From assembly GCF_001468465.1 (NCBI RefSeq), contig NZ_LNSA01000003.1, forward strand, positions 173,869-237,868: DNA of 64,000 bases, given 5' to 3'. The stretch is from Sphingopyxis sp. H115. GTDB taxonomy: Bacteria > Pseudomonadota > Alphaproteobacteria > Sphingomonadales > Sphingomonadaceae. Below are positions 1-9,297 of the stretch, piece by piece; position 1 is the stretch's first letter, and each line of letters starts with the position of its first letter. The notes under the pieces are model-generated. The model saw nothing but the letters and a program-made list of their open reading frames with translations, was not told the origin of the DNA and ran no database searches. Both the position numbers and the translations under genes were made by a program.

Positions 1-574
1 GGTCGTCGCCGCAGTCGATCAGGCCAATGCCGGCAGCGAAGCCAAGCTCACCGCAGCCTTGCAGCCTGGCGCCGACGTGCGCGGCGTCAGCGGCGCGACG
101 GTGCTTGGCAAGGTCAAGCTCGTCGCGCAGGACGGCGTCGTCCTCACCACGCCGACCGGCGACGTGAAACTGCCGCGCAACGCCTTTTTCGTCGGACAAT
201 CCGGTCTCGCGACCAGCTTCACCGCCGAGCAGTTTGCGGCTGCGATGCAGGAAGTGAACACCGCCGCCGCCGCAGATGACGCTGCGGTCGCCGCCGCGCT
301 CACCCCCGGTGCCGACGTCCGCAGCCTGAAGGGCGCCGCCGTCCTCGGCAAGGTCAAGTCGGCCAGCGCCGACACGGTCGTCGTCACCACCGCCGCCGGC
401 GACGACGTCAGCCTTCCGCGCAGCGCCTTCCTGATGTCGCCCGCAGGCCTTGCCGCCGCCTATACCGCCGAACAATTCGCTGCTGCGGTGGCGCAGGCGA
501 CGGGCGAGCCCGCACCGCAGGCCGAAGCGACCGCCGACGCGGCGCCGGCCCCGGCGCAAAAGCCGGCCAGCTAA
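1..574 (+). CDS. Repeat-containing protein of unknown function (5'-partial)
   Basis: The reading frame is already open at base 2 and runs to TAA at 572-574, so the N-terminus lies outside the window. The visible 190 residues contain two homologous units of about 80 residues. Each begins with LxPGADVR, continues with a VLGKVK strand, a hydrophobic VVxTT strand and LPRxAF, and ends in a helical TAEQFAAA segment. The first residues (VVAAVDQANAG) look like the end of a third unit. The GADVR...GKV...LPR pattern resembles a small beta-barrel fold such as PRC, but that is an inference. The tail is rich in Ala and Pro. No membrane segment or catalytic motif is visible. I do not recognise a named family. 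A strong terminator follows directly, so this is the last gene of its unit. Confidence 0.75.
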   Translation, partial: VVAAVDQANAGSEAKLTAALQPGADVRGVSGATVLGKVKLVAQDGVVLTTPTGDVKLPRNAFFVGQSGLATSFTAEQFAAAMQEVNTAAAADDAAVAAALTPGADVRSLKGAAVLGKVKSASADTVVVTTAAGDDVSLPRSAFLMSPAGLAAAYTAEQFAAAVAQATGEPAPQAEATADAAPAPAQKPAS

Positions 575-594
575 TCGGCCCGAATATGAAATAG

Positions 595-627
595 GGGGCG
601 CGGAGCACAGGTTCCGCGCCCCTTTTT
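595..627 (+). terminator. Rho-independent terminator after the repeat protein
   Basis: A perfect 10-bp stem, GGGGCGCGGA (595-604) with TCCGCGCCCC (613-622), closes an 8-nt loop and is followed by five T residues. It lies 20 bp after the stop codon of the partial plus-strand gene. Confidence 0.8.
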
Positions 628-811
628 CATGCGCCGCTGCGGCGGCAGATGCTATTATGCGGCGCATCGATTGCAGACCAGGGATGGCCGCTTCTGGCCG
701 ATAGTTGCCCCCGGCGAACGCGGGCCCCCAGAATTGCTACACCAACCTTGCGTTTTCCCGCGGCGCGCGCCGGGGTTCGCAAAGGGGCAGCCCAGCGCCC
801 CATCGCTGCCG

Positions 812-1519
812 TTATTTATAGACGCACCCGTCCAGCCCGTCGCGTCGCACCTGTCCGATGCGCGCGGTGATGGTATTGCCGTAGCGGCGCGTGAAGCCCG
901 AAGGGCTGATTGCCTCGCGCTTCTTCGGCAGCGGCAGAATGGCTGCGATCCGCGCAGCCTCGCGCGGGGTCAACCTGTCCGCGCCATGCTTGAAATAACG
1001 CTGCGCGCCCGCTTCGACGCCATAGGTGCCTATCCCCGTCTCGGCGACGTTCAGATAGACTTCCATAATCCGGCGCTTGCCCCAGATTTTCTCGATCAGG
1101 AAAGTGAACCAGACCTCGGGCACCTTGCGGACATAGCGCGTCCAGCCGCTGCCCTGCCAGAGGAAGACATTTTTCGCGGTCTGCTGGCTGATCGTCGATC
1201 CGCCGCGCATCCGCTTGCCCTTGGCGTTGCGTTCGATCGCCTCTTCGATCGCTTCGCGGTCAAAGCCGTCGTGCGAACAAAATTTTCCGTCCTCCGCCGC
1301 GATCACCGCGCGCACCATGTTGCGATCGATGCGGGACAGGCCTTCCCAATCCTTGGTAATTCCGTTGCCGTCGGTTAGCATGGTCAGCGTCACCGGCGGC
1401 GGCACGACGACATAGACGAGTACCCACGCGATCGAAATCGCGACGAACCACAGCAGCCATTTGAACGGGCGGAGATACCAGGGGAGCTTGCGCGTCTGGG
1501 CGCGGGAAGAGGGTGCCAT
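812..1519 (-). CDS. mtgA: Monofunctional biosynthetic peptidoglycan transglycosylase
   Basis: This is a GT51 glycosyltransferase that polymerises lipid II into glycan strands at the periplasmic face of the inner membrane. With the ATG at 1519 it has 235 residues, the usual MtgA length, and no transpeptidase domain. Residues 19-39 form one N-terminal membrane anchor. The GT51 motifs are clear: EDGKFCSHDGFD (catalytic Glu about residue 76), RGGSTISQQTAKN, and a KRRIMEVYLN segment. An upstream in-frame ATG at 1627 would add 36 polar residues before the anchor, which does not fit the family, so the internal start was chosen. It is convergent with the partial gene at the window start. Confidence 0.93.
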   Translation of the reverse strand: MAPSSRAQTRKLPWYLRPFKWLLWFVAISIAWVLVYVVVPPPVTLTMLTDGNGITKDWEGLSRIDRNMVRAVIAAEDGKFCSHDGFDREAIEEAIERNAKGKRMRGGSTISQQTAKNVFLWQGSGWTRYVRKVPEVWFTFLIEKIWGKRRIMEVYLNVAETGIGTYGVEAGAQRYFKHGADRLTPREAARIAAILPLPKKREAISPSGFTRRYGNTITARIGQVRRDGLDGCVYK

Positions 1520-1693
1520 GCGCGGCAAATTAGCTGCTTGCGGATTCGAGACAAGCGGGCTTGATCGAATGGCGCCGATTTCCGCCGCAGCCCACCCGCG
1601 CCTTATTTCGTTCTCGCGCGTAGACACCGAACGGCGGAAATGAGGTGGGGAGCTGCCTTTCTGGCGAGAACTAGCGGTCGCGCCCGACGCCGC

Positions 1694-2173
1694 CTAGGCC
1701 CCGAAAAGCTTGTCGATCGCTTCGTCCAGATAGGGGCGATCGACGAACAACCGCATCGGGTCGCGCCGGTTGAGCCAAAACCCGGCGCCGTGCCGATCGG
1801 TCAGCGCACGGCGCATCGTGTCCTGCAACAGCCGCAAGCGCATGACGGCGGTACGACGCGCATGGCGCAGGTCGTCCGACGCCTGCAGCGCGAAATGCAC
1901 GCGGATCGCCTCGACGCGTGCCGCGACCACGTCGCTATAGCCCCGATGCGGCCCGCGATGCAGCGCGTGACCCGACTGCAAGGCGGCGCGTTCGCACGCG
2001 GGCAGGATCAACCCGTTGCGACCGAAATGCCGTAGCGCGAACCCCTCGGCGCGCAGCTGCTCGAACATCGCCGCCATTTGCGGACGTTGCATCAGGCTGA
2101 CCGGCATGAGGTGGTGGCGCTGGAACCCGTCCCGCGCCGCTGGCGCGCCCTGCCACCCCCGCGCCAACCTCAA
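1694..2173 (-). CDS. AHH-domain nuclease-like protein
   Basis: The protein has about 159 residues. Near its start is QRHHLMPVSL, followed by GFALRHFGRNGLILP and then ALHRGPHRGYSDVV. This His-His...NGLxLP...LHxGxHxxY order is the signature of the AHH family, an HNH/Endo VII-like nuclease fold first described in bacterial polymorphic toxins. The rest of the chain is helical and Arg-rich. The start is probably TTG at 2173, which overlaps the TGA (2172-2170) of the upstream gene, or TTG at 2167. No ATG exists before the HH motif. No toxin delivery domain, signal peptide or obvious immunity gene is present, so a cellular nuclease role is as likely as a toxin role. Confidence 0.7.
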   Translation of the reverse strand: MRLARGWQGAPAARDGFQRHHLMPVSLMQRPQMAAMFEQLRAEGFALRHFGRNGLILPACERAALQSGHALHRGPHRGYSDVVAARVEAIRVHFALQASDDLRHARRTAVMRLRLLQDTMRRALTDRHGAGFWLNRRDPMRLFVDRPYLDEAIDKLFGA

Positions 2174-2997
2174 CCGTCGCGGCCAAATTCGACAACGACC
2201 GTCGACCTTTGTCGTTCGCCGCCCGGCAGCGGCAACAGATCGATCCACTCGCCCGCTTCCAGCCCGCGCATACTCCGCGCTTCGCGGATCGGGCCGTTGA
2301 GCATCATGTCGAGCGCCAGCCGCGACAGTCGCCGCACCATCTCCGCCGCCGTCCAGCCGTCGGGCACTCGCGCTTCCAGTTCCTGCCCGGCAAACAGGGC
2401 CAGTCCGCGCGTTCCCATCGCGCTCCCCTCCACCAGGTCCTTGCGCCGGAACGCGACGACGTGGAGCACCGGCGGCATGCCGCTCACCAGCATTTCGGCG
2501 ATCGACGCGCGAAATTGTGGTGCGTCGGACCACAGCCGCGCTGGCGACCAGAATATATGGCTGGCATCGAACAGGTCGATCAACAGCACCATCGCTTTGA
2601 AAAATTCGCGCATCTGCGTCGTCCTTGCCGGCGGCGAGGTCGATGGCGCGCGCTCGGGTTCATGGATGAATATCCAGCACGCGCCGCCCGCGCGCCACTT
2701 CGACGGCAGACTCGCGGCGAGCTGGCTGGTCGAAGGATGGCCGGGATCGGCGAAATCCAGCGCCGCGGCGGCGGCGGGGCCGGCCAGCACCGATAGCGCC
2801 CCGAACGACAGGCGGAAACGCGGCACCGCGATCAACTCCACCGCGGCGCCGGGCGCATCGTCGACCCGCTCGGGCTTCAATCCCATCCGGCGCAGCGACG
2901 CTTCGACCGCCCCCACCGGACTCGTCACGCCGGCGATAAGGGCGAAGGGTTCCGGCGGTACCGGCAAGTTCAAAGCGTCGCTATTGCCGACATCCAT
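2170..2997 (-). CDS. Conserved hypothetical protein, 275 aa
   Basis: A soluble protein that I cannot assign to a named family. It opens with MDVGNSDALNLPVPPEPFAL. A central segment with LIDLFDASHIFWSPARLW and MLVSGMPPVLHVVAFRR looks like an alpha/beta core. There is no signal peptide or membrane helix, and no recognisable catalytic motif. Codon use and amino-acid composition match neighbouring real genes, and the overlapping frames do not give sensible proteins. The stop codon overlaps the likely TTG start of the downstream AHH-domain gene, so the two are probably translated together. That coupling is the only clue to function. Confidence 0.65.
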   Translation of the reverse strand: MDVGNSDALNLPVPPEPFALIAGVTSPVGAVEASLRRMGLKPERVDDAPGAAVELIAVPRFRLSFGALSVLAGPAAAAALDFADPGHPSTSQLAASLPSKWRAGGACWIFIHEPERAPSTSPPARTTQMREFFKAMVLLIDLFDASHIFWSPARLWSDAPQFRASIAEMLVSGMPPVLHVVAFRRKDLVEGSAMGTRGLALFAGQELEARVPDGWTAAEMVRRLSRLALDMMLNGPIREARSMRGLEAGEWIDLLPLPGGERQRSTVVVEFGRDG

Positions 2998-3101
2998 CGT
3001 GTTGCGCGGCCTTTTATGGGTCTCCCTTGCATCGCAAGACTGACCCCGATGTTCAAACGCTTATTCGTGAATGTCGCAAAGTTAACCCTGGCGGATCTTG
3101 G

Positions 3102-5063
3102 TCAAATCGCGACCTGGCTGCCCAGCTCGACGACGCGGTTCGTCGGCAGGCGGAAATATTCCATCGCGCTTTCCGAATTGCGCAGCATCCACGCGAACAG
3201 CTTCTCGCGCCAGATCGGCATTCCCGGCTTGCTCGCGGCGATGAGCGTCTGTCGCGACAGGAAAAAGCTCGTCTCCAACATCTTGAATTCGCCGCCACAG
3301 CTTGTCACGCGCTTCAGCGCGTCGGGCACGTCGATCGGCTGCATGAAGCCGTAGTTCAGGATCAGCCGGTGGAACCCCTGCCCCAGATCGTCGAGCGCGC
3401 AGTGATTTTCCGCGCGGACATAGGGCACGTCGGCGATCTTGATCGTCAGCAGGATGATGCGCTGGTGCAGTACCTTGTTGTGCTTGAGGTTATGGAGCAG
3501 CGCGTGCGGCACGCCATCGCTGCTCGACGTCATGAACACCGCGGTGCCGGGAACGCGCGTCGCGCTGTTCGCCGCCGATTTCACGAAAACCGGGATCGGC
3601 ATCGCGCCTTCGGCCATTTCCTGCTGCATCAGCTTGCGCCCGCGCGACCAGGTGGTCAGCAGCGTGAAGATGGTGAGGCCGATTGCCAGCGGGACCCAGC
3701 CGCCATCGGGCACCTTGATCAGGTTCGCGCCGAAATAGGCGATATCGACGATGAAAAAGACGGCGAGCACGGGCAGCGCCTTCCACGCCGGCCATTTCCA
3801 CAGCGTGAAGAGCACGACGCTCATCAAGCAGGTGTCGATGAACATCGCACCCGTCACCGCAATGCCATAGGCTGCGGCAAGATTGCTCGACGAACCAAAA
3901 AAGAGGACGAGGATGATCACCATCACCATCAACCCCCAATTGACCATCGGAATATAGATCTGCCCCTGCGCCGACGCGCTGGTGTGCTCGACACGCAGGC
4001 GCGGCATGAAGCCGAGCTGGATCGCCTGCTGGGTCAGCGAGAAGGCACCCGAAATCACCGCCTGACTTGCAATGATCGTCGCGAGGATCGCCAGGATCAC
4101 CACGGGGACCTGCCAGGCATCGGGCATCATCTGGAAAAAGGGATCGGCGATCAGGTCGCCGCGCGGCCCCATCTCGGCGTCGAGCACCATCGCGCCCTGC
4201 CCCATATAGTTCAGCATCAACGCCGGCAGCACGAAGGCCAGCCAGCTGAGCCCGATCGGCCCACGACCGAAATGCCCCATGTCTGCATAGAGTGCCTCGG
4301 CCCCCGTCACCGCGAGCACCACGGCGCCCAGCGCGATGAAAGCGGTGAAACCGTCGACATAGAAGAAGCGCAGCGCATTGAGCGGGTTCAGCGTTTCGAG
4401 GATGATCCCCGGATGATCGACGATATGGATAAGGCCGAGGATCGCCAGCATCGTGAAATAGGAGAGCATGATCGGCCCGAACAGCATCCCGACCTTCGCC
4501 GTCCCGCGCGACTGGAGCGCGAACAGGCCGATCAGAATCGCGAGCGCGATCGGCACGATATAGGGCTCGAAGCCCTTGTTGACATAACTCAACCCCTCGG
4601 TCGCCGAGAGCACCGACATCGCAGGCGTGATCATGCTGTCGCCATAGAAAAGCGCGGTCGCGAACACGCCGAGCAGCACGATCGGCCAGGTCCAACGCTT
4701 GCCTTCCGACGACCGGCTGATCAGCGCGAGCAGCGCCAGGCTTCCGCCCTCGCCCTTGTTGTCGGCGCGCATGATCGTCATGACATATTTGAATGTCACG
4801 ACGAGCATCATCGACCAGAAGACGAGGCTCAGCACGCCATAGATATGTAGCCGGTCGGGCTCGATCGGATGATGCCCGGCAAAGGTTTCGCGAAACGCAT
4901 AGAGCGGGCTGGTACCGATATCGCCGAACACGACGCCGATCGCGCCGACGGCAAGCTTCAGCCTGCCATCGCCATGATGTCCATGGCCGTGATGGCCGGT
5001 ATCGGCGGCAGCCTCGATGGCGCTTTGCGCGCCTTCGGCCGCCCGTTGCGACTCAGCAGTCAT
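3102..5063 (-). CDS. kup: Low-affinity potassium transport system protein Kup
   Basis: A 653-residue KUP/HAK/KT family K+ uptake permease of the inner membrane, thought to act as a K+/H+ symporter. After a short His/Gly-rich N-terminal extension comes the family hallmark [17 protein letters not shown], then about twelve hydrophobic segments. The roughly 150-residue C-terminal cytoplasmic domain ([33 protein letters not shown]) is typical of Kup. The length is standard. It is followed 39 bp later by the last gene of the ccm operon on the same strand, but is probably an independent unit. Confidence 0.96.
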   Translation of the reverse strand: MTAESQRAAEGAQSAIEAAADTGHHGHGHHGDGRLKLAVGAIGVVFGDIGTSPLYAFRETFAGHHPIEPDRLHIYGVLSLVFWSMMLVVTFKYVMTIMRADNKGEGGSLALLALISRSSEGKRWTWPIVLLGVFATALFYGDSMITPAMSVLSATEGLSYVNKGFEPYIVPIALAILIGLFALQSRGTAKVGMLFGPIMLSYFTMLAILGLIHIVDHPGIILETLNPLNALRFFYVDGFTAFIALGAVVLAVTGAEALYADMGHFGRGPIGLSWLAFVLPALMLNYMGQGAMVLDAEMGPRGDLIADPFFQMMPDAWQVPVVILAILATIIASQAVISGAFSLTQQAIQLGFMPRLRVEHTSASAQGQIYIPMVNWGLMVMVIILVLFFGSSSNLAAAYGIAVTGAMFIDTCLMSVVLFTLWKWPAWKALPVLAVFFIVDIAYFGANLIKVPDGGWVPLAIGLTIFTLLTTWSRGRKLMQQEMAEGAMPIPVFVKSAANSATRVPGTAVFMTSSSDGVPHALLHNLKHNKVLHQRIILLTIKIADVPYVRAENHCALDDLGQGFHRLILNYGFMQPIDVPDALKRVTSCGGEFKMLETSFFLSRQTLIAASKPGMPIWREKLFAWMLRNSESAMEYFRLPTNRVVELGSQVAI

Positions 5064-5102
5064 CGCGCGCCTTTAGACGAGCTGGAGCTTTTGTAATAGG
5101 TT

Positions 5103-5786
5103 TCAATTCGGGACGCCCCCGCCCGGCACACCGGCCGACTCGTCGCCCGGAACCTCCGGCGGAAGCTGCGGCCCGAGCGCCTGCCGCAGTTGCGCAAGCC
5201 GCATCTCGAGGTCCGCCCGCCACGGCGCGTCGGCGGGGCTGCGCGCGAGAAGCTGGCTCCACACCGCCTCGGCACCCTTCAGGTCGCCGCCCTGCGCGAG
5301 CGCCAGACCCGCGAAGAAGGGGGGCGCGGGATGTGTCGGGTCGCGCTTCGCCGCCTCGTCGAATGCCAACGCGGCCGCGGGCGACATCATCCCGCCGCTG
5401 TGCGCGGCGAGCGCATTGCCCAGCCCGACCCACAGATCGACATTGTCCGGATGGCTCTCCAGCCCTTTTTCCAGCGTCTTGGCGGCCAATTCGGTCTTGC
5501 CGGTGCGCGCGAAGCCGTCGGACATTCCGAGCCACTGCGCGGCGGGACCGAAGCGTTCGGACATGCCTTGCCGCTGGTCGGTGATCGCCTCGCCAAATCC
5601 TTCGGGCTCTTCGGGCGCCGCAACGGGCTTGCCCGGCAGCGACGGGCTCCCCTGCAGCGCATAGCCCGCAAGCCCCAGCATCACCGCGGCCCCCGCGAGC
5701 GGCCGTGCCGCCGCCGGCAGTCGGCCCAGCCAGAAAATGCCGCCGATCGTCAGCGCCGCAGCAAAAAGAACCCACAGCCAGATCAT
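5103..5786 (-). CDS. ccmI: Cytochrome c biogenesis TPR protein CcmI/CycH
   Basis: A 227-residue protein starting at ATG 5786, just where ccmH ends (ATGA overlap). It has two N-terminal hydrophobic segments (MIWLWVLFAAALTIGGIFWL and a second near residues 36-50). TPR-like helical repeats follow (WLGMSDGFARTGKTELAAKTLEKGL, NVDLWVGLGNALAAH, PAPPFFAGLALAQGG). CcmI binds apocytochrome c and hands it to the haem ligation complex. Being last in the operon and containing TPRs both support this. The upstream in-frame ATG at 5876 lies inside ccmH and was not used. Confidence 0.88.
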   Translation of the reverse strand: MIWLWVLFAAALTIGGIFWLGRLPAAARPLAGAAVMLGLAGYALQGSPSLPGKPVAAPEEPEGFGEAITDQRQGMSERFGPAAQWLGMSDGFARTGKTELAAKTLEKGLESHPDNVDLWVGLGNALAAHSGGMMSPAAALAFDEAAKRDPTHPAPPFFAGLALAQGGDLKGAEAVWSQLLARSPADAPWRADLEMRLAQLRQALGPQLPPEVPGDESAGVPGGGVPN

Positions 5787-6214
5787 GCGGCATCGTCCCC
5801 GTCGCTCTCGCCGCGCCGAAACCGACCGAACGCCAGCCATCCGCCAACCACGAGGAATAACAATGGCCCCAGCCACAACAACGCCGTCGCCGCGTCGAAG
5901 GGCGGGTCATAGCTCACCCAATTTCCATAGCGCGCGACGAGCCACGCCTTGATCTCGTCGGGGCTCTCGCCCGCCGCGATCTTGCTGCGCACCTCGTGCC
6001 GCATATCGCCCGCGAGCGGCGCATCGCTATCGGCAATCGACTGCCCCTGACAGACAAGGCAGCGCAGTTCCTCCATCAGCGCCTTGGCACGCGCTTCCTT
6101 GGCCGGATCGCTCAGCTGCTGATAGGCATAGGGCGCGGGCGGCAGCCTATCCTGCGCCGCCAGCGGCAGCGCCAGCGCGCCGAGCAGACATAGCAGGATC
6201 AGCCGCAAGCTCAC
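5783..6214 (-). CDS. ccmH: Cytochrome c-type biogenesis protein CcmH
   Basis: This is a periplasm-facing thiol oxidoreductase that keeps the CXXCH haem site of apocytochrome c reduced. The 143-residue product has a signal-like N-terminus and the family motif LRCLVCQ (CXXC, Cys 52 and 55), followed by QSIADSDAPLAGDMR. It ends with one membrane helix (about residues 105-125) and a short Arg-rich tail. The start is GTG at 6214, overlapping the ccmG stop as GTGA. Longer in-frame extensions lie within ccmG and give low-complexity sequence. Its own stop overlaps the ccmI start. Confidence 0.93.
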   Translation of the reverse strand: MSLRLILLCLLGALALPLAAQDRLPPAPYAYQQLSDPAKEARAKALMEELRCLVCQGQSIADSDAPLAGDMRHEVRSKIAAGESPDEIKAWLVARYGNWVSYDPPFDAATALLWLGPLLFLVVGGWLAFGRFRRGESDGDDAA

Positions 6215-6741
6215 TTCATCGCCTCCAGCTTCGCGACGATCTCGGGCACCTGGTCGGCCAGGATCACGCCCTGGATTTGCTCGCGGATAATCCCCTTGCC
6301 GTCGATCAGGAAGGTTTCTGGCACGCCCGACGACCCGAGCGCGATCTGGACGCTGCTCTGCATGTCCGCCCCGATGCGGTCGAATGGATTGCCATATTCG
6401 CGCAGGAACATCGCGACATCCTCCGGCCGGTCGCGGATCGCGATGCCGTCGATCGACACCCCTGCGGCCTTCAGCGCCTCGAGCTGCGGCGCCTCGGCGC
6501 GGCACGGGATGCACCAGCTGGCGAATACATTGACCAGCCGCGGCTTGCCGTCGGCAAGCTGGCTGCTCTTCAGCCCCTCGACCCCCGCGGTCGCGGGCGG
6601 CAGGTCGAACAAGGGCATCGGCTTGTCGATCCATTGCGACTGGATCAGCGTCTCGGCGGGCGTCACCAGCCGATAGATGAAGGCGCCGAACAGCAGCCCC
6701 ATGATCGCCAATGGCACGAACAGGACCCAGCGGTTCTTCAT
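6211..6741 (-). CDS. ccmG: Thiol:disulfide interchange protein CcmG/DsbE
   Basis: A 176-residue membrane-tethered thioredoxin-like protein of the cytochrome c maturation pathway. One N-terminal anchor (residues 6-24) precedes a thioredoxin fold with FASWCIPCRAEAPQL (active Cys 77 and 80). A cis-Pro segment, GVPETFLIDGKG, is typical of CcmG. ATG at 6741 overlaps the ccmF stop (ATGA) and places the anchor at the N-terminus. It probably reduces CcmH or apocytochrome c. Confidence 0.95.
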   Translation of the reverse strand: MKNRWVLFVPLAIMGLLFGAFIYRLVTPAETLIQSQWIDKPMPLFDLPPATAGVEGLKSSQLADGKPRLVNVFASWCIPCRAEAPQLEALKAAGVSIDGIAIRDRPEDVAMFLREYGNPFDRIGADMQSSVQIALGSSGVPETFLIDGKGIIREQIQGVILADQVPEIVAKLEAMK

Positions 6742-8708
6742 GGTGCAAAACGTTCCTGCAATTTGCCGGCACGCCGCGCGCGCCAGATCGCCAGCAATTG
6801 TGCGCGACCCAGCATCGATAGCGCCGCGCCTATCGCGATCAGCGCGCCGCCAAGCCATATCCACCACACCAGCGGCTTCCACCACAACCGGATCTGATAT
6901 CGGTCGGCACGGCCGTCGTCGCTCGTCACTGGCTGGCCGAGAACCGCGTAGAGCTGCCCGCCCGGCCGCGTCAGCAGCGCCGCCTCGTTCGTCTCGGTCG
7001 GTGCGGTGCCCATCAGGCCCGGAAAGGTGCGCGCCTCGGGCTTCATCGTAAAGCGGCTTCCCGACGACGTCGTCGCGACCAGCGCGCCCTCAATCGCAGT
7101 ATAGTTCGGCCCCGCGACCGGCTTCACCCCGACGAATTTCACCGAAAAATCACCGATCCTTATATCGTCGCCGGGTGCCGCCGCGACCAGCCGCTCCTTG
7201 ATGAAGGCGCTTTCGGCGCCCATCCCGGCAAGGCACACCGCGACACCGAAATGCGCGACGACCATGCCCCAGGTCGGCAGCGGCGTGCGGCGGAGGTTGC
7301 GCCCCCACAGCGGCGCGAGGCTCGCAACCGCGACGATTCCCGCGACGGTCATGCCCAAAAGCGGCAAAACTCCGACCTTGCCACCGAACAGGATCAGCGC
7401 GAACAGCACCGCCGCACCGGCAAAGATCGCCAGCGGCAGCCGCGACCACAGCCTTTTTCCGTCATCCTTGCGCCAGCTCAGCAGCGGCCCTGCGACCATT
7501 ACAAGGCACAGGATCAGCGCGAGCGGGCCCGCGACCTTGTTATAATAGGGCGGCCCGACCGAAATCTTCTCGCCCATCGCCTCGGCGACGATCGGATAGA
7601 GCGTGCCGAGCAACACGAGCGCAAGGATCGTGGTGAGCAGCAGATTGTTGATCACCAGCGAGCCTTCACGGCTCAAGAGCGCAAATTTCTTGCCCTCGGC
7701 CACGCTGCCGGCGCGCAGCGCGAACAGGGTCAGCGCGCCACCGATATAGATCGCCATCAGCACGAGTAGAAAGGTGCCGCGCTCGGGATCGACCGCAAAA
7801 CTGTGGACGCTCGTCAAAAGCCCCGACCGCACGATGAAGGTGCCGACCATCGACATCGAAAAGCCGATCACCGCGAGCATCACGGTCCACGCGCGCAGCG
7901 CGTTGCGCGTCGCGGTCACCGCGACCGAGTGAAGCAGCGCCGCCCCCGCGAGCCACGGCACGAGCGACACATTCTCGACCGGATCCCAGAACCACCATCC
8001 GCCCCAGCCAAGCTCATAATAGGCCCAGTAGCTGCCGGCGGTGATGCCGAGCGTGAGGAAAATCCAGCTGCCGAGCACCCACGGCCGCATCGCCCGCGCG
8101 AACGCCGGGCCAATCTCGCGCGTGATCAGCGCGCCGACGGCAAAGCTGAACGCGACCGACAGCCCGACATAGCCGACGTAGAGCGTCGGGGGATGGAAGG
8201 CGAGACCGATGTCCTGCAACAGCGGATTGAGCCCCTGCCCGTCCGGCGGCGCGACCGGCAGCCGCTTGAACGGGTTCGACGAGAAAAGCAGGAAAGCGAA
8301 GAAGCCGAGGCTCAGCGCCGCCTGAGCCGCGAGCGTCGCGATCAGCGTATCCTCGCGCAGCCGCTTCTCAAAAATCGCGATCAGCCCGCCCGACAGCGAG
8401 AGGATCATCAGCCACAGCAACATCGACCCTTCGTGATTGCCCCACGTCCCCGCGATCTTGAAGATCATCGGTTTCAGGCTGTTGCTGTTGCGCGCGACCA
8501 ACTCGACCGACATGTCCGACCGCGCGAACAGTGCGATCAGAAGGCCGAAGGCCGCAGTCGTCAGTACGCCCTGCGCGACGCTCGCCGGCCGGACAAGCGC
8601 TGCCAGGTCCTTCGAACCGCCGCGCAGGAACAGCGTTCCCGCGACCAGCGACAAGCACGCAAGCGCCGCCGCCATCCACAACAGGGCGAGACCGAGCTCG
8701 GCGATCAT
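6738..8708 (-). CDS. ccmF: Haem lyase CcmF/NrfE family, cytochrome c assembly
   Basis: A 656-residue multi-pass membrane protein that attaches haem to apocytochrome c together with CcmH. The WWD domain is plain: GWGGWWFWDPVENVS near residues 232-246. Family segments around it are TWGNHEGSMLLWL, AFHPPTLYVGYVG, and GTFIVRSGLLTSVHSFAVDP. A periplasmic loop follows in the C-terminal third, then a last hydrophobic helix. Full-length for the family. ATGA-type overlaps couple it to ccmE upstream and ccmG downstream. Confidence 0.97.
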   Translation of the reverse strand: MIAELGLALLWMAAALACLSLVAGTLFLRGGSKDLAALVRPASVAQGVLTTAAFGLLIALFARSDMSVELVARNSNSLKPMIFKIAGTWGNHEGSMLLWLMILSLSGGLIAIFEKRLREDTLIATLAAQAALSLGFFAFLLFSSNPFKRLPVAPPDGQGLNPLLQDIGLAFHPPTLYVGYVGLSVAFSFAVGALITREIGPAFARAMRPWVLGSWIFLTLGITAGSYWAYYELGWGGWWFWDPVENVSLVPWLAGAALLHSVAVTATRNALRAWTVMLAVIGFSMSMVGTFIVRSGLLTSVHSFAVDPERGTFLLVLMAIYIGGALTLFALRAGSVAEGKKFALLSREGSLVINNLLLTTILALVLLGTLYPIVAEAMGEKISVGPPYYNKVAGPLALILCLVMVAGPLLSWRKDDGKRLWSRLPLAIFAGAAVLFALILFGGKVGVLPLLGMTVAGIVAVASLAPLWGRNLRRTPLPTWGMVVAHFGVAVCLAGMGAESAFIKERLVAAAPGDDIRIGDFSVKFVGVKPVAGPNYTAIEGALVATTSSGSRFTMKPEARTFPGLMGTAPTETNEAALLTRPGGQLYAVLGQPVTSDDGRADRYQIRLWWKPLVWWIWLGGALIAIGAALSMLGRAQLLAIWRARRAGKLQERFAP

Positions 8709-9142
8709 GTCGCAGCCGGCGCCTTCATATTCTTCGGCATCTCGCCCATCTGCGGCGGCATATAGCGCTCGTCATGCTTCGCGAGGATGCGGTCGGCCAC
8801 GAACACCCCGTCGGCGCGCATTCGGCCGTCGGCGACCATGCCGCTTTCCTCGCCGAACAGGTCGGGGACGATGCCCTTATATTCGACCGGAACCGCCGCC
8901 TTTCCATCGGTCGCGACAAAGCGGATCGTCAGCCCGTCGGCCTGCCGCACGATGCTCCCCTTGGCGACCATCCCGCCCAGCCGCATCGCCTCGCCGACCC
9001 CCGCCTTGCCGCCCTGCACCTCGACAGGGGTGCGGAAATAGGCGGCCTCGTCGCGCAGCGCGCTCGCCGCGAGCACACCCGCTCCCGCCACGCCGCCGAG
9101 CGCGACGAGCGCGAGGATCAGCCGTTGATGCTTCGCCTTCAC
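8705..9142 (-). CDS. ccmE: Haem chaperone CcmE
   Basis: A 145-residue periplasmic haem chaperone anchored by one N-terminal helix (residues 7-28). The OB-like core contains YFRTPVEVQ, RLGGMVAKGSI and PVEYKGIVPDLF. The haem-binding segment AKHDERYMPP has the His that binds haem covalently (about residue 123) and the conserved Tyr 127. The start is GTG at 9142, overlapping the ccmD stop as GTGA. An apparent N-terminal extension would run through ccmD in another frame and is not real. Confidence 0.94.
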   Translation of the reverse strand: MKAKHQRLILALVALGGVAGAGVLAASALRDEAAYFRTPVEVQGGKAGVGEAMRLGGMVAKGSIVRQADGLTIRFVATDGKAAVPVEYKGIVPDLFGEESGMVADGRMRADGVFVADRILAKHDERYMPPQMGEMPKNMKAPAAT

Positions 9143-9294
9143 TTGCGGTCCTTTCGCAGCGCGTCGCTGCGCTTCTCGGCCTTTTTCATCGCGCGCCAGC
9201 TTGCCCACAGCACCGCGCCGCTCAGCACCGCCGTCAGTCCATAGGCCGCGGCGACGAACGCCCATTGGCCGCCCCCGCTGATCACCCCCGTCAC
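9139..9294 (-). CDS. ccmD: Haem exporter small protein CcmD
   Basis: A 51-residue gene, small enough to be missed by usual length cut-offs. It reads from GTG at 9294 (3 bp after the ccmC stop) to the TGA that overlaps the ccmE GTG start. The product has one hydrophobic helix (WAFVAAAYGLTAVLSGAVLW) and then a basic tail (SWRAMKKAEKRSDALRK). This is the CcmD pattern: membrane-spanning, 50-70 residues, between ccmC and ccmE. CcmD helps release holo-CcmE from the CcmABC complex. Confidence 0.85.
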   Translation of the reverse strand: MTGVISGGGQWAFVAAAYGLTAVLSGAVLWASWRAMKKAEKRSDALRKDRK

Positions 9295-9297
9295 GCG

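Noticed and set aside
1520..1627. Extended N-terminus for MtgA
   Set aside because: The 36 extra residues are polar and precede the membrane anchor, making the protein longer than the family. ATG 1519 gives a standard MtgA.
3027..4850. Long plus-strand open frame opposite kup
   Set aside because: Its translation is dominated by His, Arg, Asp and Gln, the usual product of the antisense of a GC-rich gene. Kup on the other strand is full length and clear.
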